Assembly: GCF_000151315.2 (NCBI RefSeq)
Contig: NW_011887306.1
Coordinates: forward strand, 536,072 to 600,071
Source: Capsaspora owczarzaki ATCC 30864
Lineage: Eukaryota > Opisthokonta > Filasterea
Reading direction: 5' to 3'
Length of the DNA: 64,000 nt
Part shown: one piece after another, positions 32,101 to 44,400 of the stretch
Numbering within the stretch: the first letter of the stretch is position 1
Layout of the letters: every line of letters begins with the position of its first letter
Translations under genes and position numbers: made by a program
Notes under the pieces: model-generated
Told to the model about the DNA's origin: nothing
The model's input: the letters and a program-made list of their open reading frames with translations, nothing else
The model's database searches: none

Positions 32101-33592
32101 ACAATCAGCCAGTCATTGTCGCTGGCGTCATACAGCGGTGCGAGAAAGGGATGCCGCAACAGTTCCAGGGGCGTTGGTCGCTTTTGGGGTGACACGATCA
32201 GGCAGCTCGAAATAAACTGGAACATGTCGTCCCCCATCGCCGCCACTTGTGCCTGCCAGGCTTCCGGCTGGTGGTCGCGCAGAACGGCCTCGGCGGCGGA
32301 CGGCTGTGCAGGATTGTCAACGTGTTCTGCAAAGGACAAAATGTGCTCGAGCAGCGAGTCGACGTCCTTGCGGTAAAACTGGAACAGGTAGTATCCTAGC
32401 CACAGTTCAATGAGGATGATGCCGAGCGACCAGACGTCGGTCTGTTGTTGAAATCAGGCGAGTGGTCAATAAATGTCTGATGGCGGCGCCGCCGCCCGAT
32501 TTTTCGAACCTGCCACAAACACATACCTTGGGAGAGGCGGCATTGCGCAAAGCATCGTACTGACGAGCGGGCGGTGAGGGAAATGTGATCGCCGAAGCGA
32601 TGACTTCCGGTGCCGTGTACGTTGGGTGGCTGATTGGGAATGAGACGTCGGCGCCATTCTCTGTCATGTAAAAGAGACCGTAGTCGGACAGCTTGACATT
32701 GCCCTGCAAGGAGTGTTTTTTGATGACGAGGGGTTGAGAGTTGTGAGGAATAGAGGAGCCAGGCAGTGCCAATAATGTGTGGGAACTCTTACCGTGCTAT
32801 CCAACAGAATGTTGTTGAGGCACAAGCATCGGTGGGTGATTTTGTTGGCATTGAGGACCACCAACGCATCGACGATTTGGAATGCGATGCGCCTCAGGAG
32901 CTCGACATTGCGGCTGCTGTAGAAGGTGGGAGTGGATAAAAGTTCGCAATGAAGCAAACAGACAAATCCCCCACGTCAACAGCACGCCTTCTCATCATAC
33001 CTAAATTGCGCCTGAGCGTTCTGAGAAGCTGCTCTTGTTGACGTAGCCGATGCACGTATGAGCGAATCCAGCGATCGTCCATGGTGCTCCGAAATGACAA
33101 ACAATCGTTCTGCAATAATTCACAAATTCGTCCAAGTTGAGCCAGGTCACCAAAACTCACAGCAAACAAAAAAAAAGCACCACTCAAAAATGGGCGTCTT
33201 TGTGTGCATGTATAGTGCACAGTGTTGTTACCATGTCTGCCCTTGACAATGTCAATATACTGGCAAAGGCCGACTGGTGCGCGACTAGCACTTGCACCGC
33301 CGGCACCGCCAGCACTTCCAGCAGACGACGACACACTCGCTGCAATGGACTTGAGCTTGTGATGGAATCGCCCGACGATGCGGATTGAGTTGGGAGTGAG
33401 TGGCAGGCCATTGCTGCCGCACTGATCGGTCGGGTGCGTCGCTGCCACGAACGTCTTGACGCACAGCGCGACGCGGCGTTTGCTGCCAGACGCGTCCAGC
33501 AATGATGATGAAGACGAGGACGAGGACGAGGACGATGGCGTCGAGGCTGGGCTCGGACTGATCAGGCCGGCTTGGGGGTGCTCACCCGGCAT
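29179..33592 (-). CDS. TBCK: TBCK: pseudokinase, TBC Rab-GAP and rhodanese protein
   Basis: Ten exons give 1189 residues (human TBCK 893): 33592-33232, 33109-33001, 32916-32793, 32703-32527, 32441-30713, 30619-30362, 30253-29931, 29835-29666, 29587-29455, 29364-29179. The entry [19 protein letters not shown] is nearly the human sequence. The kinase lacks catalytic residues: HRCLCLNN stands for HRDxxxxN and DYG for DFG. It ends in [15 protein letters not shown] long family-variable linker follows, then the TBC domain with the arginine finger in VDIPRCHQY (Arg798) and the glutamine finger in VYWQG (Gln833), so Rab-GAP activity is plausible. The rhodanese-like end has [12 protein letters not shown]. 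In animals TBCK affects TORC1 signalling and is part of an mRNA/endosome-associated complex. Confidence 0.93.
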
Positions 33593-34098
33593 TGTCTTTG
33601 TCGGTTCAATCTCTCGCTGAGCGACTACGACGACTGGACGGAGACCTCCTATTATTTTATTGAGAAGAGGATATATTCAATATAGAGTGGTTGATTTACC
33701 GTACAGTAGATCTCTGGATTCATTGGATGTGTTCGCTCTTCTTTCTCCTTTGTTCTCGTTTCCAGCAACCAAGAGAGCGGCTCTGAAAACGACCAAAATC
33801 ACGCTCAGCATGACTGTCAAAACTTGCAAGCACTAAGAAGTTTGTCTGAACATTTTTGGGGGTGCTGGGTGCTCTGTAGGCTGGGTTACGATTGCTCAGC
33901 CTCTCGTTGCCTCTCATGGCTTCTGCTCAGCCTCTCTTTGCTTCTGCGCAGCCTCTCATGGCTTCTGCTCACTATCCCAACTTCCACTCTTCTTACACAC
34001 CATTGTAACCATGAATCACCCTTTTCAAAACCTCATTTCGGTTTTTCTCTCAGTCTCTTATTTCGTTCACATCCGATTATTCAGCATTCCCAATCATA
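33593..34098. other. Divergent promoter region of TBCK and CHMP1
   Basis: 506 bases with no gene. Contains three or four imperfect copies of a phrase near ctcagcctctcatggcttct at about 33896-33970. Confidence 0.55.
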
Positions 34099-35354
34099 AT
34101 GTCGTGGCTGTTTAGCGATCCGACTGCAGAGCTTCAAAGTGCGTTCTTCTCCCTGTCCATTAAGAAAACTTGCGAAACATGCATGCATTGACGACTGTTC
34201 TGACTTTTGACTGTTGACCTTGACTTTGCTGTTCAGAGTCGCTGTTCAACTTGAAGGTAAACGATGGAAGACCTTTTCATGCGCACCGCTGCGACCAGCC
34301 TTCGACTCTGAGCCATTGGACCTGGAACCAAGTGCTTCATAAGCGAGCCGAGCTGAGAAGCACTGACGGACGATAGGGGCGCGACAGGGCCTTGAAGAAG
34401 GAAGTGGTGACGCAGTGGTCGCTTACACGCCTCCGACACGATGGAGTTGCACTGAAGCGAAAGCTCATGCTCGACTTGAAAGTACACGATGGAACAGTTC
34501 AAAAGCGGAAACCAAAGCGAAACAGGCAGCTTGAATGGACCAGTGAGGCGGGGGGGGGGGCGCAGAGTCATTCACTGCATTGCTCAATGCAAAAACCTAC
34601 AGAACTCGCAACGTCGTACTCACCCAAAAGTGTTCACACACTTGAAATCTGTTGTTGAATGCGATAGTTTTCAAGCAAGCAGATGGACAAGTTGTCAAAG
34701 AAATGCGAGAAGGAAATGGAGGCAAACAAGATCAAGGTCAAGCAGGCCATTCAGAAGGGCAACCACGAAGGCGGCCGAATCTATGCAGAGAACGCCATTC
34801 GCAAGCGTAACGAAGCAAACAACTTTCTGCGCATGTCGGCGCGTCTCGACGCAGTGTCACAACGCATCCAGACAGCTCTGACAATGAAGCAGGTGGGGGG
34901 TTTTTTTTTTTTGGTTGTTTGACGGGAGACTTTTGTTTGTTTGCTTTCTTTCTTGCTGTCTGCGGTCTTCTGCTCACCACACCGGTCTCTCTCATAGGTC
35001 ACAAAAGATATGGGCGGCCTGGTGCGCAATTTGGACAAGGTCATGGCCTCAATGGACCTCGAGAAAATCTCAAAGGTGATGGACAAGTTTGAGGAGCAGT
35101 TTGCCGATTTGGACGTGCGCTCGAGCGTCATGGAGAACTCGATGGCCGCAGCCACGACGCTACAGACACCAGAGGACCAGGTCGATGCCCTCATTCAAAA
35201 GGTGGCCGACGAGCACGGCCTCGAAATCCAGCAGCAGCTCGATTCGGCAAAGGTCGGCGCGTCCGGCTTGACCGCAGCCCAAGCAGCCTCCCAAGCCGAA
35301 GAAGACCAATTGTCTCACCGGTTGGCGCAATTGCGTGCCCAACACGCTTCCTAG
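34099..35354 (+). CDS. CHMP1: CHMP1, ESCRT-III subunit
   Basis: Four exons, 34099-34138, 34237-34256, 34668-34892 and 34998-35354. The second exon is only 20 bases. The product is about 213 residues; human CHMP1A has 196. Joined sequence gives KSLFNLKFSSKQMDKLSKK, matching human TLFQLKFTAKQLEKLAKK. Further matches are GRIYAENAIRKRNEANNFLR, TKDMGGLVRNLDKVMASMDL and SVMENSMAAATTLQTPEDQV. The C terminus EDQLSHRLAQLRAQ is the MIT-interacting motif that recruits Vps4. CHMP1 acts late in ESCRT-III membrane scission in endosomal sorting and abscission. The first 13 residues (MSWLFSDPTAELQ) extend the usual N terminus. Splice phases agree at all three introns. Confidence 0.93.
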
Positions 35355-35855
35355 TAGTTTCGTTTTTGACCTGGTTTGTGTTGTATTTCCCTGGTTTGTT
35401 TTGAGTGAGTTTTTGGGCTTCAACTGGTTCGCAGTGTCGGCGAGTCGTTTTGCTTTTTGTTTGGACACTGTCAGTGGAACTTTGTATTGCATCCACCAAT
35501 GTAGTATTCGGCGAGCCCTTTGACCTTGCATGTTACATGCTGTTATTGACGACTTGCGGTCGTTGCTGTTTTCGCCCAGCAATCTCACGGCATCCATCTC
35601 TGCAAAGTTGACTCCTTCAACCGACCTAACGCCCATCAACCTTTTGATATCACAGTAAATTAATCCGAACGCAACCAAGCCAAATCCAACGCAATGGCAA
35701 ACTTTAACTCACAGTGAAACGTTTCTCCAACGTTACTGTTCTCCCCATAATAATACTTTTATTTCGACCTCATCTCAAAATCCAAATGCATACTAATAAA
35801 TGCCCAGTCTTTTTCACCCACTCAATCCTCATTCCCATCACCTAACCTGACAGCC
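35355..35855 (+). other. Intergenic between CHMP1 and DDX19
   Basis: T-rich 3' region of CHMP1 followed by an A/T-rich stretch (AATAATACTTTTATTT near 35748). No coding signal. Confidence 0.55.
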
Positions 35856-37530
35856 ATGGCTTCATCGTCGACCCTCCCTCCAGCAAAGTGGGCTGACGAC
35901 TCTGAGGACGGTCCGACTCCCGACCCAGTCCCTGCCGCCGCCGCTGCCGCCGCCGCCGCTGCCGCTGCCCCTGCTCCTGCGTCTACTCCTGCTGCTACTG
36001 CTGCTGCAGACAGCCTTGCAGAGAAGGTGAAAGCTGCGCTCGCTTTTTTACCGTTTCTCAGCTCCACCGTTTCTTTCCCGCCTTGCCGCCGCTGTGTTCG
36101 CTCTTGCCGCTTCAGCCTAGTTGGCAGTCTGGAGATGGGCGAGTGTGGCACAACGTTCAACACCAGGGAGTCAAGCTCATGGGCCGTCCCACTCTTCGAT
36201 GATTCAGCCCAAAACCGCTTGCGATCTCTGCCTTTCCCCTCTCGCCTCATTTCATGCATGCTGTCCCACTTCACCTTCACTGTTGCCAACTCTCGTGTTC
36301 ATGTACTGATTGTTTGTATTGTTGGTTTCAACGTTTTGACTTTGTCCGTTTGGTTTTTTCCAGCTCGAAGGTGTTGCAATCACTCCAAACAAGGCTGCTG
36401 GTAATACCGCTTTGCGCACTGTGCACACTCATACGCATAGGACGACGGTGAATCATTGACTTGGTGTCGCAATTGTTGAATTGGTTGGGGGAAAAAAAAC
36501 AAAAAAACAAAAACACCAGGCGCGTCAACCTCGTCGGGTTACAATTTTGCCGCCAAGGACGGCCCCTCCCAGATCGATTGGTCGGGTGAAGTCGAAGTCC
36601 AGCAGAACGACAAGGACTCGCCACTCTACTCGGCAAAGTCGTTCGAGGAGTTGCAACTGTAAGTTTTTTTTGTTTCTTTCTATTCCTTTGGATTTGCTCG
36701 AGCGTCTGTTCGATCTGTTGGCATGGAATTTCTTACTTTTGACAACGCTGACAGTCGCCCCGAGCTTCTCCAAGGCGTTTATGCCATGAAGTTCAACAAG
36801 CCATCAAAGATCCAGGAAACTGCACTCCCCATGATGCTTGCCAACCCGTATGTCTTGATTTTTTGCATTCTGGAGGGAATTTTCTGACGACTCGTGACTA
36901 ACTGTTCCTGCGTTGTGCAGTCCCAAAAATCTTATTGCCCAATCGCAAGCCGGTACTGGCAAGACTGCGGCCTTTGTGCTCGGCATGTTGAGTCGTATCG
37001 ACGAAACCAAGCCATACCCTCAGGTAATGCGTTGATGTTTGATTTTTTTTTTTTTTTGTTGGAAGCGTGATTTTGCGTCGAACGCGCGCTCTCTCAACAC
37101 TTGCCCTCCTTGTTCAGGCAATCTGCTTGTCACCTACACGTGAGTTGACACGCCAGACGGCAGAAGTCATCCAAGCAATGGCCAAATTCACAAAGATCAC
37201 CACTCTTCTGGCAGTCAAGGACGGCGTTCGTAAGTTTGCGCTGAATTTGTTGCAATTGCGGTTTCAAAAACAGCCACTCCAACAACCTTGTTCTCATCTT
37301 GTCGCTCTTCATTTGCATTATTGCTCGTACCTGCAGCCAAAGGCGCTCGTATCACCAATCATTTGGTGGTCGGCACACCCGGCACTGTGCAGGACCTCAT
37401 TTCCAAGCGTGCCTTCGATCCCAGCCATGTTGTCGTGTTTGTATTGGACGAGGCAGACCAAATGCTCGACCAGCAGGGCATGGTTGACATTTCCTTCCGT
37501 GTGCATCGGTGAGTGAGAGGGTGCGTGCGT

Positions 37531-37564
<34 letters not shown>

Positions 37565-38526
37565 CCCTTTTCTTTTCTTTTCTTTTCTTCATCAAGTCGT
37601 TTCCATTGTGGCGTATCCAGCTTGTACTCATCGACCCTTCGTCCCCTTCGTCCTCCCCCCACCACACAATATTGCAGCACCTTGAAGCCTACGACGCAAT
37701 GCCTGTTTTTCTCAGCGACCTTCAAGCCCGAGATTCGCGACATGGCGTTGCGAGTTGCAGGTGGATCCGCCAACACAATCAAGCTCCAGCGCCAGGAGCT
37801 CGCCCTTGATCGCATCAAGCACGTCTGCATCATGTGCGACAGCGAGGCGAAAAAGTTTGAGGCCCTTTCAGACATTTACGGCCTTGTGAATGTCGGTCAA
37901 GCAATCATCTTCTGCCAGGTACGCGGGTCTGCTGTTTCGTCTGTTGCATGCTTGTCGTCACACGCACACACACATGCTGTGTCCATTGAACAACAACACA
38001 CCCACTCACCACTTGCACCAATGTTCTCTCGAATTGTTACATCTCTTCCCTTCCCCCCCGCCCGTCCGTCTTCGCTCGCGTCGCGCAGACTGTGGCAAAG
38101 GTCGATAGCCTTGCCAAACAAATGACGAGTGCTGGACACACTGTCTCTGTCATCCACGGTCAAAGCATGGAGTCGGCAGACCGTGACAAGGTTATTGACG
38201 ACTTCCGCAAGGGCGCCACCAAGGTCTTGATTGCCACCAACCTGCTTGCCCGTGGCATTGACGTTCTTCAAGTCAACGTTGTCATCAACTACGAGCTGCC
38301 AATGCACTTTGGCGACAAGGCCAACGAGCCCGACTGCGAGACGTACATGCACCGTATCGGCCGCACCGGTCGTTTCGGCCGCAAGGGTGTCGCCATCAAT
38401 TTCGTGCACGACGCAAGGTCGCGCCAAGCCATGGATCAAATCGAAAAGTTTATGGTTAAGGCCAAGGTCGAGCGAATCCAAGCCAGCGATCTTGAGGCAA
38501 TCGAGGCGTCCCTGACGATGAACTAA
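35856..38526 (+). CDS. DDX19: DDX19/Dbp5 DEAD-box mRNA export helicase
   Basis: Nine exons give 501 residues: 35856-36026, 36364-36400, 36520-36658, 36755-36847, 36921-37023, 37118-37229, 37337-37508, 37678-37918, 38089-38526. DBP5 remodels mRNPs at the cytoplasmic face of the nuclear pore, activated by Gle1 and IP6. Specific features are the pre-helicase segment [19 protein letters not shown] and the Q motif FNKPSKIQE. Motif I is [10 protein letters not shown], Ia [29 protein letters not shown] and [12 protein letters not shown]. The end [11 protein letters not shown] matches the short C terminus of the family. The N terminus is Ala-rich low complexity. The seventh intron (37509-37677) contains an uninterrupted T run of about 40 bases close to its donor. 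Confidence 0.95.
37523..37564 (+). repeat. Poly(T) run in a DDX19 intron
   Basis: About 42 consecutive T on the plus strand, 14 bases after the GTGAGT donor of intron 7. It is not next to the acceptor, which lies about 110 bases further on. Confidence 0.85.
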
Positions 38527-38855
38527 AAGCCCGTCCCGTTGGTTTTTTTTTCTCCCTTGTCCTGGCGGTGCCTGATTTGAGTTGTGTTGTCGTTGTGGCA
38601 TGCTTTTCCGCTTCTTTGCCTCGTGATTGTTTGCAAACAATACAAACTGACGCAGGCCATCTCTCTCATCTTGAGTCTCAACCAGATACAACAACCAGCC
38701 GATGATGAATAGAAATGGAAACATAAAAAATGGTTGATTCACACTTGGACAAACATAGACACCGACCATGACAAGGACGAGGGAAGGAGACGAGAGAGTG
38801 AGCAAAAGGAGAAAAAGAAGGAAAAAAAAAAGCATAAACAAATGGACTACGCTTC
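38527..38855. other. Convergent 3' ends of DDX19 and UQCRC2
   Basis: 329 bases between stop codons. No coding signal; the two transcripts probably overlap or abut here. Confidence 0.55.
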
Positions 38856-40523
38856 CTATGCCTTGGTCAGCTCGTCGAGCCATGGGGCAGTCGAGATGTC
38901 ACCAGCGACGGCGTAAGCAGGAGCAGTCTTGAGAGCAGTCTTGAAGAACTGTTGAGAGGCGAAGTAAAAAAACAACAGCAACAACAACAACAACAACAAC
39001 AACAAAAAAAATGAGCAGTTGTTCTCCAAAACACATACGAAACCAGCACAGCACTTTCTCGCTCACCTTGCTAGCAGACTCGGCATCAACAGCATCGACA
39101 CCAGCCAAAACTTGGGAAAGAGGAACAACCTTGCCGCCGAAAGCCAAGCTCTGGCGACCGAGGTCCTCAACAAGACCATGTCGGGACTCGACGGCATCGG
39201 CGAACGCGGCCTTGGCGAGGGCCTTGGCACGGGTCAGCTCGGCGGCCGAGACGGGCTCTGAGCTCAATCGCTTCAACTCGCGAGCGGCGGCAGAAATGGC
39301 ACCGAAAGCGGCGCCAGGCGCGGAAACAACATAGACGCCAAACAAACCGGCGTCAGAGTACGAGGCGCTAATGGCGGAGGCGGCGGCGGGCGACTTGAGG
39401 CCAGCCTTGCTGATGGCCTGGTGCAGGCGGCCGGCAGAGCCGCCGTACTTGACGTTGGGGCCAGTGCCAAGAATTTGGCGAGCGACGGCCTGGGCGTAAA
39501 ACTCACCGGCGTTGGTGGCCGAGGCGCCTTGGTGGACAAGGGCAGCGTAGGTGAGCGAGGCGCCAGTGACTTCGGCGCGGTGCTCAGCGTTGCCACGGTA
39601 GACGGAGGGCGACGACTGGACGGCGGCGGCCGAGCCAGCGACAGCGCTCCACGAGCCAAGGGTGGTCTGGGCGAGGGCAACAACGTCGGCGTGCTTGGCA
39701 CCGACGGCGACAATGGTGGTGCGGGACGGGGTTGCATGTCGCTCAACAAAGCTGCGGATGGTGGACTGGTTAAGGTGGTGGATTTGGTTCTCGGTGGCGA
39801 GGACGGGCTGACCGAGGCCGGTACGGTAGGCGAGGCGGTGCGCTTGCTCGACGACCAGGTTGGTGGGGTCTGCCTGGGCCTCGAGCAGATCGAGCTCGAC
39901 GAAAGGGGCGGCGTCGTTGACCTCCCACGGCTGGAAGGCGGGGCCGGCAACAACGTTGGCAACGGCGGCCAGAGCCTTGCCGAGACCCTCCGTGTGTGTG
40001 TCGACCGTGACGGCAAAGTGCTCGCGGGACGACGATGCGTGGATCTGGGCACCGTCAAGCTCGGACGTGCGGGTCAGGCGGAAGCCCGATGCGCCCGTTG
40101 TGCCACTGTTCCAAGCGAGGCGGCGCAAAAAGTGCGACGCGCCCGCAGTGTGCGCGTCCTCAAAGCGCGAGCCTGCGCCAGTGTACGCGGCGACCGTCAG
40201 GCCAGGGCCCGAGGTCTCGACCGAGACGACGGTGACGCCGTTAGCGAGCTTGGTGACCTGTTTGAAGCAACGCAGGGATGGGAAGAGCGAAGTGAGACGA
40301 CAGGATGATGATGGAAGGATCAGAACGAGAGCTGTCCTGCAAACGGTGTGCAAAGTGACAAAAAAAAAGACAGTCTCATTGATGTTTGAGAGTGACGATG
40401 TTTGACGATGGTTGATGATGTTTGATCTCTTCAATGCTGCTTTCAATGCTGCTGCTTTCAATGCAAAATCCAGCGATCGCTCCTTTTTTTTTTTTTTTTT
40501 TTTTTTTCCCTATTTTTCCATGC

Positions 40524-40561
<38 letters not shown>

Positions 40562-41200
40562 CCCTTCTTCTTCTTCTTCTTTCTTCGTTCTTTGCTTTTG
40601 CGTTTCGTTGGTTTTTTTTTGTTTGGCGTTTCTTCATTCAAACAACAGAATAAACTGGAAGAGTGAACTTTGTGTTTCCTCACTGAATGACTCTGATTCG
40701 AAGACAAGCAAGGAAAAGAGGGGGGGAAACAGGAACAGCGAGATCTCGTCCAATTCATCCTTCCACATCCCACGGTTGATGCTTGCCCCCCCCCCCAAGT
40801 GCTTGGAGTGGAACACACATATCCCCTTATCGATAAAAAAGACCATTTGATAATCCATGCATCGTGGCGCGGGAGCATCATGGAGGGGCAGAAAGAACGA
40901 AAGGAAAAAAAAGCAAAAAAAAAAGAAAGGCGGATTGAACTTTCGGTATTGGTTTTGTTTGCGTTAAAGGCTTCGAATCGATAGGCTCGGCTAACTGCTC
41001 CACCCAACAAAAACACACACCCCCTCTCCAACTTGCTCCCTTTTCTCGTTTTTTTGCTGCTGTACCTCAGGGGCACCAATCTTGGCGGCAGCGACGCCGG
41101 TGGCAGCGACGCCGGGGTAAGGCGAGGTCATGGCGACGGCCTTGGCGGCGGCCGATGCAGCCTTGGACGAGGAGAAGGCGCGAGTCGAAGTGGCGAACAT
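38856..41200 (-). CDS. UQCRC2: UQCRC2, cytochrome bc1 complex core protein 2
   Basis: Three exons, 41200-41066, 40257-39067 and 38948-38856, give 472 residues (human 453). The N-terminal 30 residues (MFATSTRAFSSSKAASAAAK) form a mitochondrial presequence rich in Ser/Ala with basic residues. The M16-peptidase fold is clear: VTKLANGVTVVSVETSGPG, GSRFEDAHTAGASHFLRRL, the glycine-rich loop of the second half, and SASYSDAGLFGVYVVSAPG, which matches human NASYSDSGLFGIYTISQAT. The zinc motif HxxEH is replaced by HFLRR, so this is the structural core subunit of complex III rather than the processing peptidase. The end APWLDELTKA matches TPFVDEL. Intron 1 (808 bases) holds two long T runs. Confidence 0.92.
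40484..40561 (-). repeat. Two long poly(T) runs (poly(A) on the coding strand) in UQCRC2 intron 1
   Basis: T runs of about 25 and 32 bases at 40484-40507 and 40530-40561, followed by TTC repeats. They lie in the middle of an 808-base intron, away from either splice site. Confidence 0.8.
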
Positions 41201-41669
41201 GATGTGTGCAAGGAATTGAGTGTGAAAGACTGAGACGATGAATGAGGATGATCCTGAACTGAACGAGATCATCAAGCGGATCAATTCGATGCATGTATGA
41301 GGGGGGGGGGGGCGAGCTTCCGAGTTTGGAGTACTGTGTACATTGGAAGAACAAAGTGGAAGGCGAAACTCGGCTGCGAGGAGCATTGGATTTTAGCGAA
41401 GCAAAAAGGTCAATGGTCATCTCGGAGCACTTTGATTGAAGCGAGCAAGGTCGATGATACGAAGCAGTACTCAAAAATCAATACGATCCCAGCTTGTCGA
41501 GCAAAACCAAGAGCTGGGTCAAGGCAAAAAAGGTTGAACATCCACTGCGAGTCGTCGTGGCCTCTTCCCGTCGCCTCTCCGACCATAAAGCACTACCATA
41601 GATTGATACATTTATACGACATGTACAGACAAAGTTAGGCCCAAATCAGTCTATTATTGCTGTACTGTG
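41201..41669. other. Divergent promoter region, UQCRC2 and ankyrin-like gene
   Basis: 469 bases with a G10 run near 41300. No gene seen on either strand. Confidence 0.5.
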
Positions 41670-44400
41670 ATGGAGGATTGCGACCAATCGCTCTGGCGGC
41701 CGTACCCCGTCGCACGGCTGCCGCAGCTCACGGCACACATTGTCGAGGACCACCCCACGCCCGGATGCGCGACCGTCACGCTCACGTCGTCGGACGAGGC
41801 CGCCGTGCCGTCAAGCTCGTTTGTCGCTGACTTTGCGACGCTGGCCAAGTGCGACCGCGGCCGCAAGTGCCTCGCTTCCATCCAAACAATGCTGCTCGAG
41901 AACCAGCCAGCGCACTTGCAGCTGCTCTTCCGCGTCATGGCAGACAGCCCGCACAAGACCAGCTACGCCGCCTGGGTCGCGACGGGCGAGGCCATCCTTG
42001 CAGACATGGATGCTGCATCTGCCGCATCTGCCTCCTCCTCGACCACAACCACGGCTCAAGAGACACAGGCTCAAGGGACGCAGGCTCAAGGGACTCAGCC
42101 GCTCCCTCAACTCGACACCCCATCGCCAGCAGTTGTGGCCGCGAGCCTCGCCACTCCGACGACCGAGCTGCTCGCAGCATCGCCCACATCGTGGTATCCA
42201 CACAGCCGCACGCTCATTCGTGTCAAGAGACCCGAAGAGTTTCTCCTGAGTGAAACTCGCGGGAATTGGGACGACGGCATCGAACGCTCGTACGCTGACC
42301 TGGTACTGATGGCCTTGCGCGTGATCGCCTACTACTGGCACGCCGGCCGCTTACCATTCGATCGCTACCTCATCCAGACTGCGCATATTCCGACTCAACT
42401 TGTGAAGCTGGGGCGCGATGTCGCTTCAAAGCAGATGCTCGCTGAGATTGTCGAAGGCGTCAACCAGCTCGGTCTGCCCTTGGACGAAGGCATGATCGAC
42501 GGCGCAAACGAAGCGCGTGATGCGTACGCTCTGCCGCATTTGCGCCTCTACCCGCGATTCGACTGGGACGAGTGGCAGACATACCACCTGACCTGCCCCC
42601 TCCTCGTCCGGCACCTCTTCCTGGCTGTCTGGCACGGTGACATCCCCAGCCTGAGACAGAAGCTCGGCCAGCTGTCGGCACTTGTTGACAGCGGCGCTCC
42701 GCTGCGCCAGGCGCTGCCGAACCTCAACTTTCAGTCAAAGAGCGATATCCCGGCTGCGGAAGTGTTGAGCATTATCGTCCAGCGAGTGTGTTTTGATAAC
42801 ACGCCGCTCGATGAGCGCTCAAGGAGGTGGTGGTATTATCTGCTCAGGAGCAAGACTGACGCTGACCGCACGCTCGCCTCTGTGCTGACCGGCGAGCTAC
42901 TCACAAGTTGCATTTCGCGCTGCCAAAGCCATGTCACGCTCCTGCATCTCGCGGTGCTGCGGCGCCATGCTGATGTGATCCGCATCCTGGTGATGGAGTG
43001 CGGCATGCCCGTCGAGCTCGGCCTTTGGGCCGCAGTGCGGTATGGCCTCGTCGACATGGCCCGGCTGATGGTGGAACTTGGGGGGACGCCGACCCGTTTT
43101 CTTCTTGATGGGGTCGTTCGCAACCTCGACTGCGACATGCTCCGCTTCCTTGTCGCGGCTGGCGGCGTCGTCACGGCCCGGGAGCTCGCCGTGTACACCC
43201 TTGAGCACGACATCCCACGCGCTGACTTCCTTCAGGCGTTGCTTGAGCTCGGCGCGCCCATCGACGCTCAGGTGCCGGCTTGGTACTATTATCCGGCTTC
43301 TGACCGTACAAGACCACATCTCGTCGATCTGCTGCCTCGCCTGGCTGCCAAGAGCACGCGCATCGTCCCGCTGCTGCTGTCATACGGGGTGCGGAGAGGA
43401 GCACGAGCTGCACTGCAACACGCTCTCCTCGCACGCGATCTGGAGGTCTTCCGACTGCTGCTGCAGTCCATCCCCGTATCCGAGCTCGATATGCATCTGT
43501 GGACCGAGTTTATCCCCCGGTGGCTACCCGAGTCATTCAGGCCACTCTCGCCAGCTGAACAAACCCGTTTCATACTCGCGATCGTGGAGTACGGGTTGCC
43601 ACTGCCCAGCGCCCTTCCCGCTGCCGACGGAACGGAGTTTGACTTGTTCGCCAACCGCAAATCGTACGACCTTGCTGGACTCTCGGACACCGAGAAGAGC
43701 ATTTACCGAGGTGCGCAGTTCGCTGCGTCTTCCGTTGCCTTCAGCGAGGACACTGCGGCCATTCGCATGCTCATTGACCACGGCAACGGCGCACCCTGGC
43801 TTTTGTTGCTTTGTGCGTCTGTTCGGCCTGAGTGCCCCGACCAGTTGCTCTGCCAAAACGTTGAGCTGCTTATTTACGCCCTGTCGCGACTGGAGCACGA
43901 TGCGGCTGCGCTTGTGAGCGAGCTGTGTTTGCTCGAAACAGCTTGCGAGTTACGTTCGGCCAGTTGTGTTCTCCTTTTGCGGCTACTTGGCATTCCAGTC
44001 AACTATAGCCGAGAAGAGTTACTTGCCCGGTTTCGCGCTGCGGTCGCGCGCCAGCGCCGTCGTGACATGACAGTGACGGAAATGCTGATGGAGCCTTGGG
44101 CGCAAGTCTGGATTGCCATGCGTGAGTGCTGATGAGTGAGCATGCCGCTGGTTGACATGGCTTTGGGCGGTTGTGCTGTTTGCTTGCTGACAACGAGGGC
44201 TGCTTTGCTATTTTCGTTTTTTTTTGGCAGTCACTCCCCCCAAGATGTCGCTGTTGAATAGTGCTCGCCGGGCGCTCTTCCGCGCGCCGCAGCCGTTGCG
44301 CCGGTTTCTGTATGATGACGCCCAGCATACGTTCGGCGATTTGTACGAGCCGATTCCGCCGTCGTCGGAACTACTCACGGAGGCACGCGTGGATGTATGA
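41670..44400 (+). CDS. Large protein with degenerate ankyrin-like repeats
   Basis: Two exons, 41670-44121 and 44231-44400, give about 873 residues. The ATG at 41670 is the first in frame. The central third has paired-helix repeats close to the ankyrin pattern: VTLLHLAVLRRHADVIRIL followed by VMECG, then GLWAAVRYGLVDMARLMVEL and DMLRFLVAAGG, and further repeats at LQALLELGAPIDAQVP and LEVFRLLLQS. The N-terminal 200 residues contain a Ser/Thr/Gln-rich linker with a QAQGT repeat. There is no signal peptide or membrane helix. I cannot assign a function. The last exon adds about 55 residues (FRAPQPLRRFLYDD and FGDLYEPIPPSSE). The next gene starts 73 bases after the stop on the same strand. Confidence 0.75.

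Noticed and set aside
37523-37564. Poly(T) runs considered as retrotransposon tails
   Set aside because: This run and those at 40484-40561 have no truncated coding sequence next to them; only the run at 53786 has.
37897-38883. 328-codon minus frame over DDX19 exon 9
   Set aside because: Antisense of a conserved helicase exon plus T-rich intergenic DNA.
39421-40308. 295-codon plus frame opposite UQCRC2
   Set aside because: Gly/Val/Asp-rich antisense of the UQCRC2 second exon.
38856-41200. UQCRC2 gene considered as mitochondrial processing peptidase
   Set aside because: The HxxEH zinc motif is absent (HFLRR) and the C terminus matches core protein 2.
41670-44400. Ankyrin-like gene considered as the front part of the LRR/MACPF gene
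   Set aside because: It ends in its own stop codon after a spliced last exon, and the downstream product has its own signal peptide.
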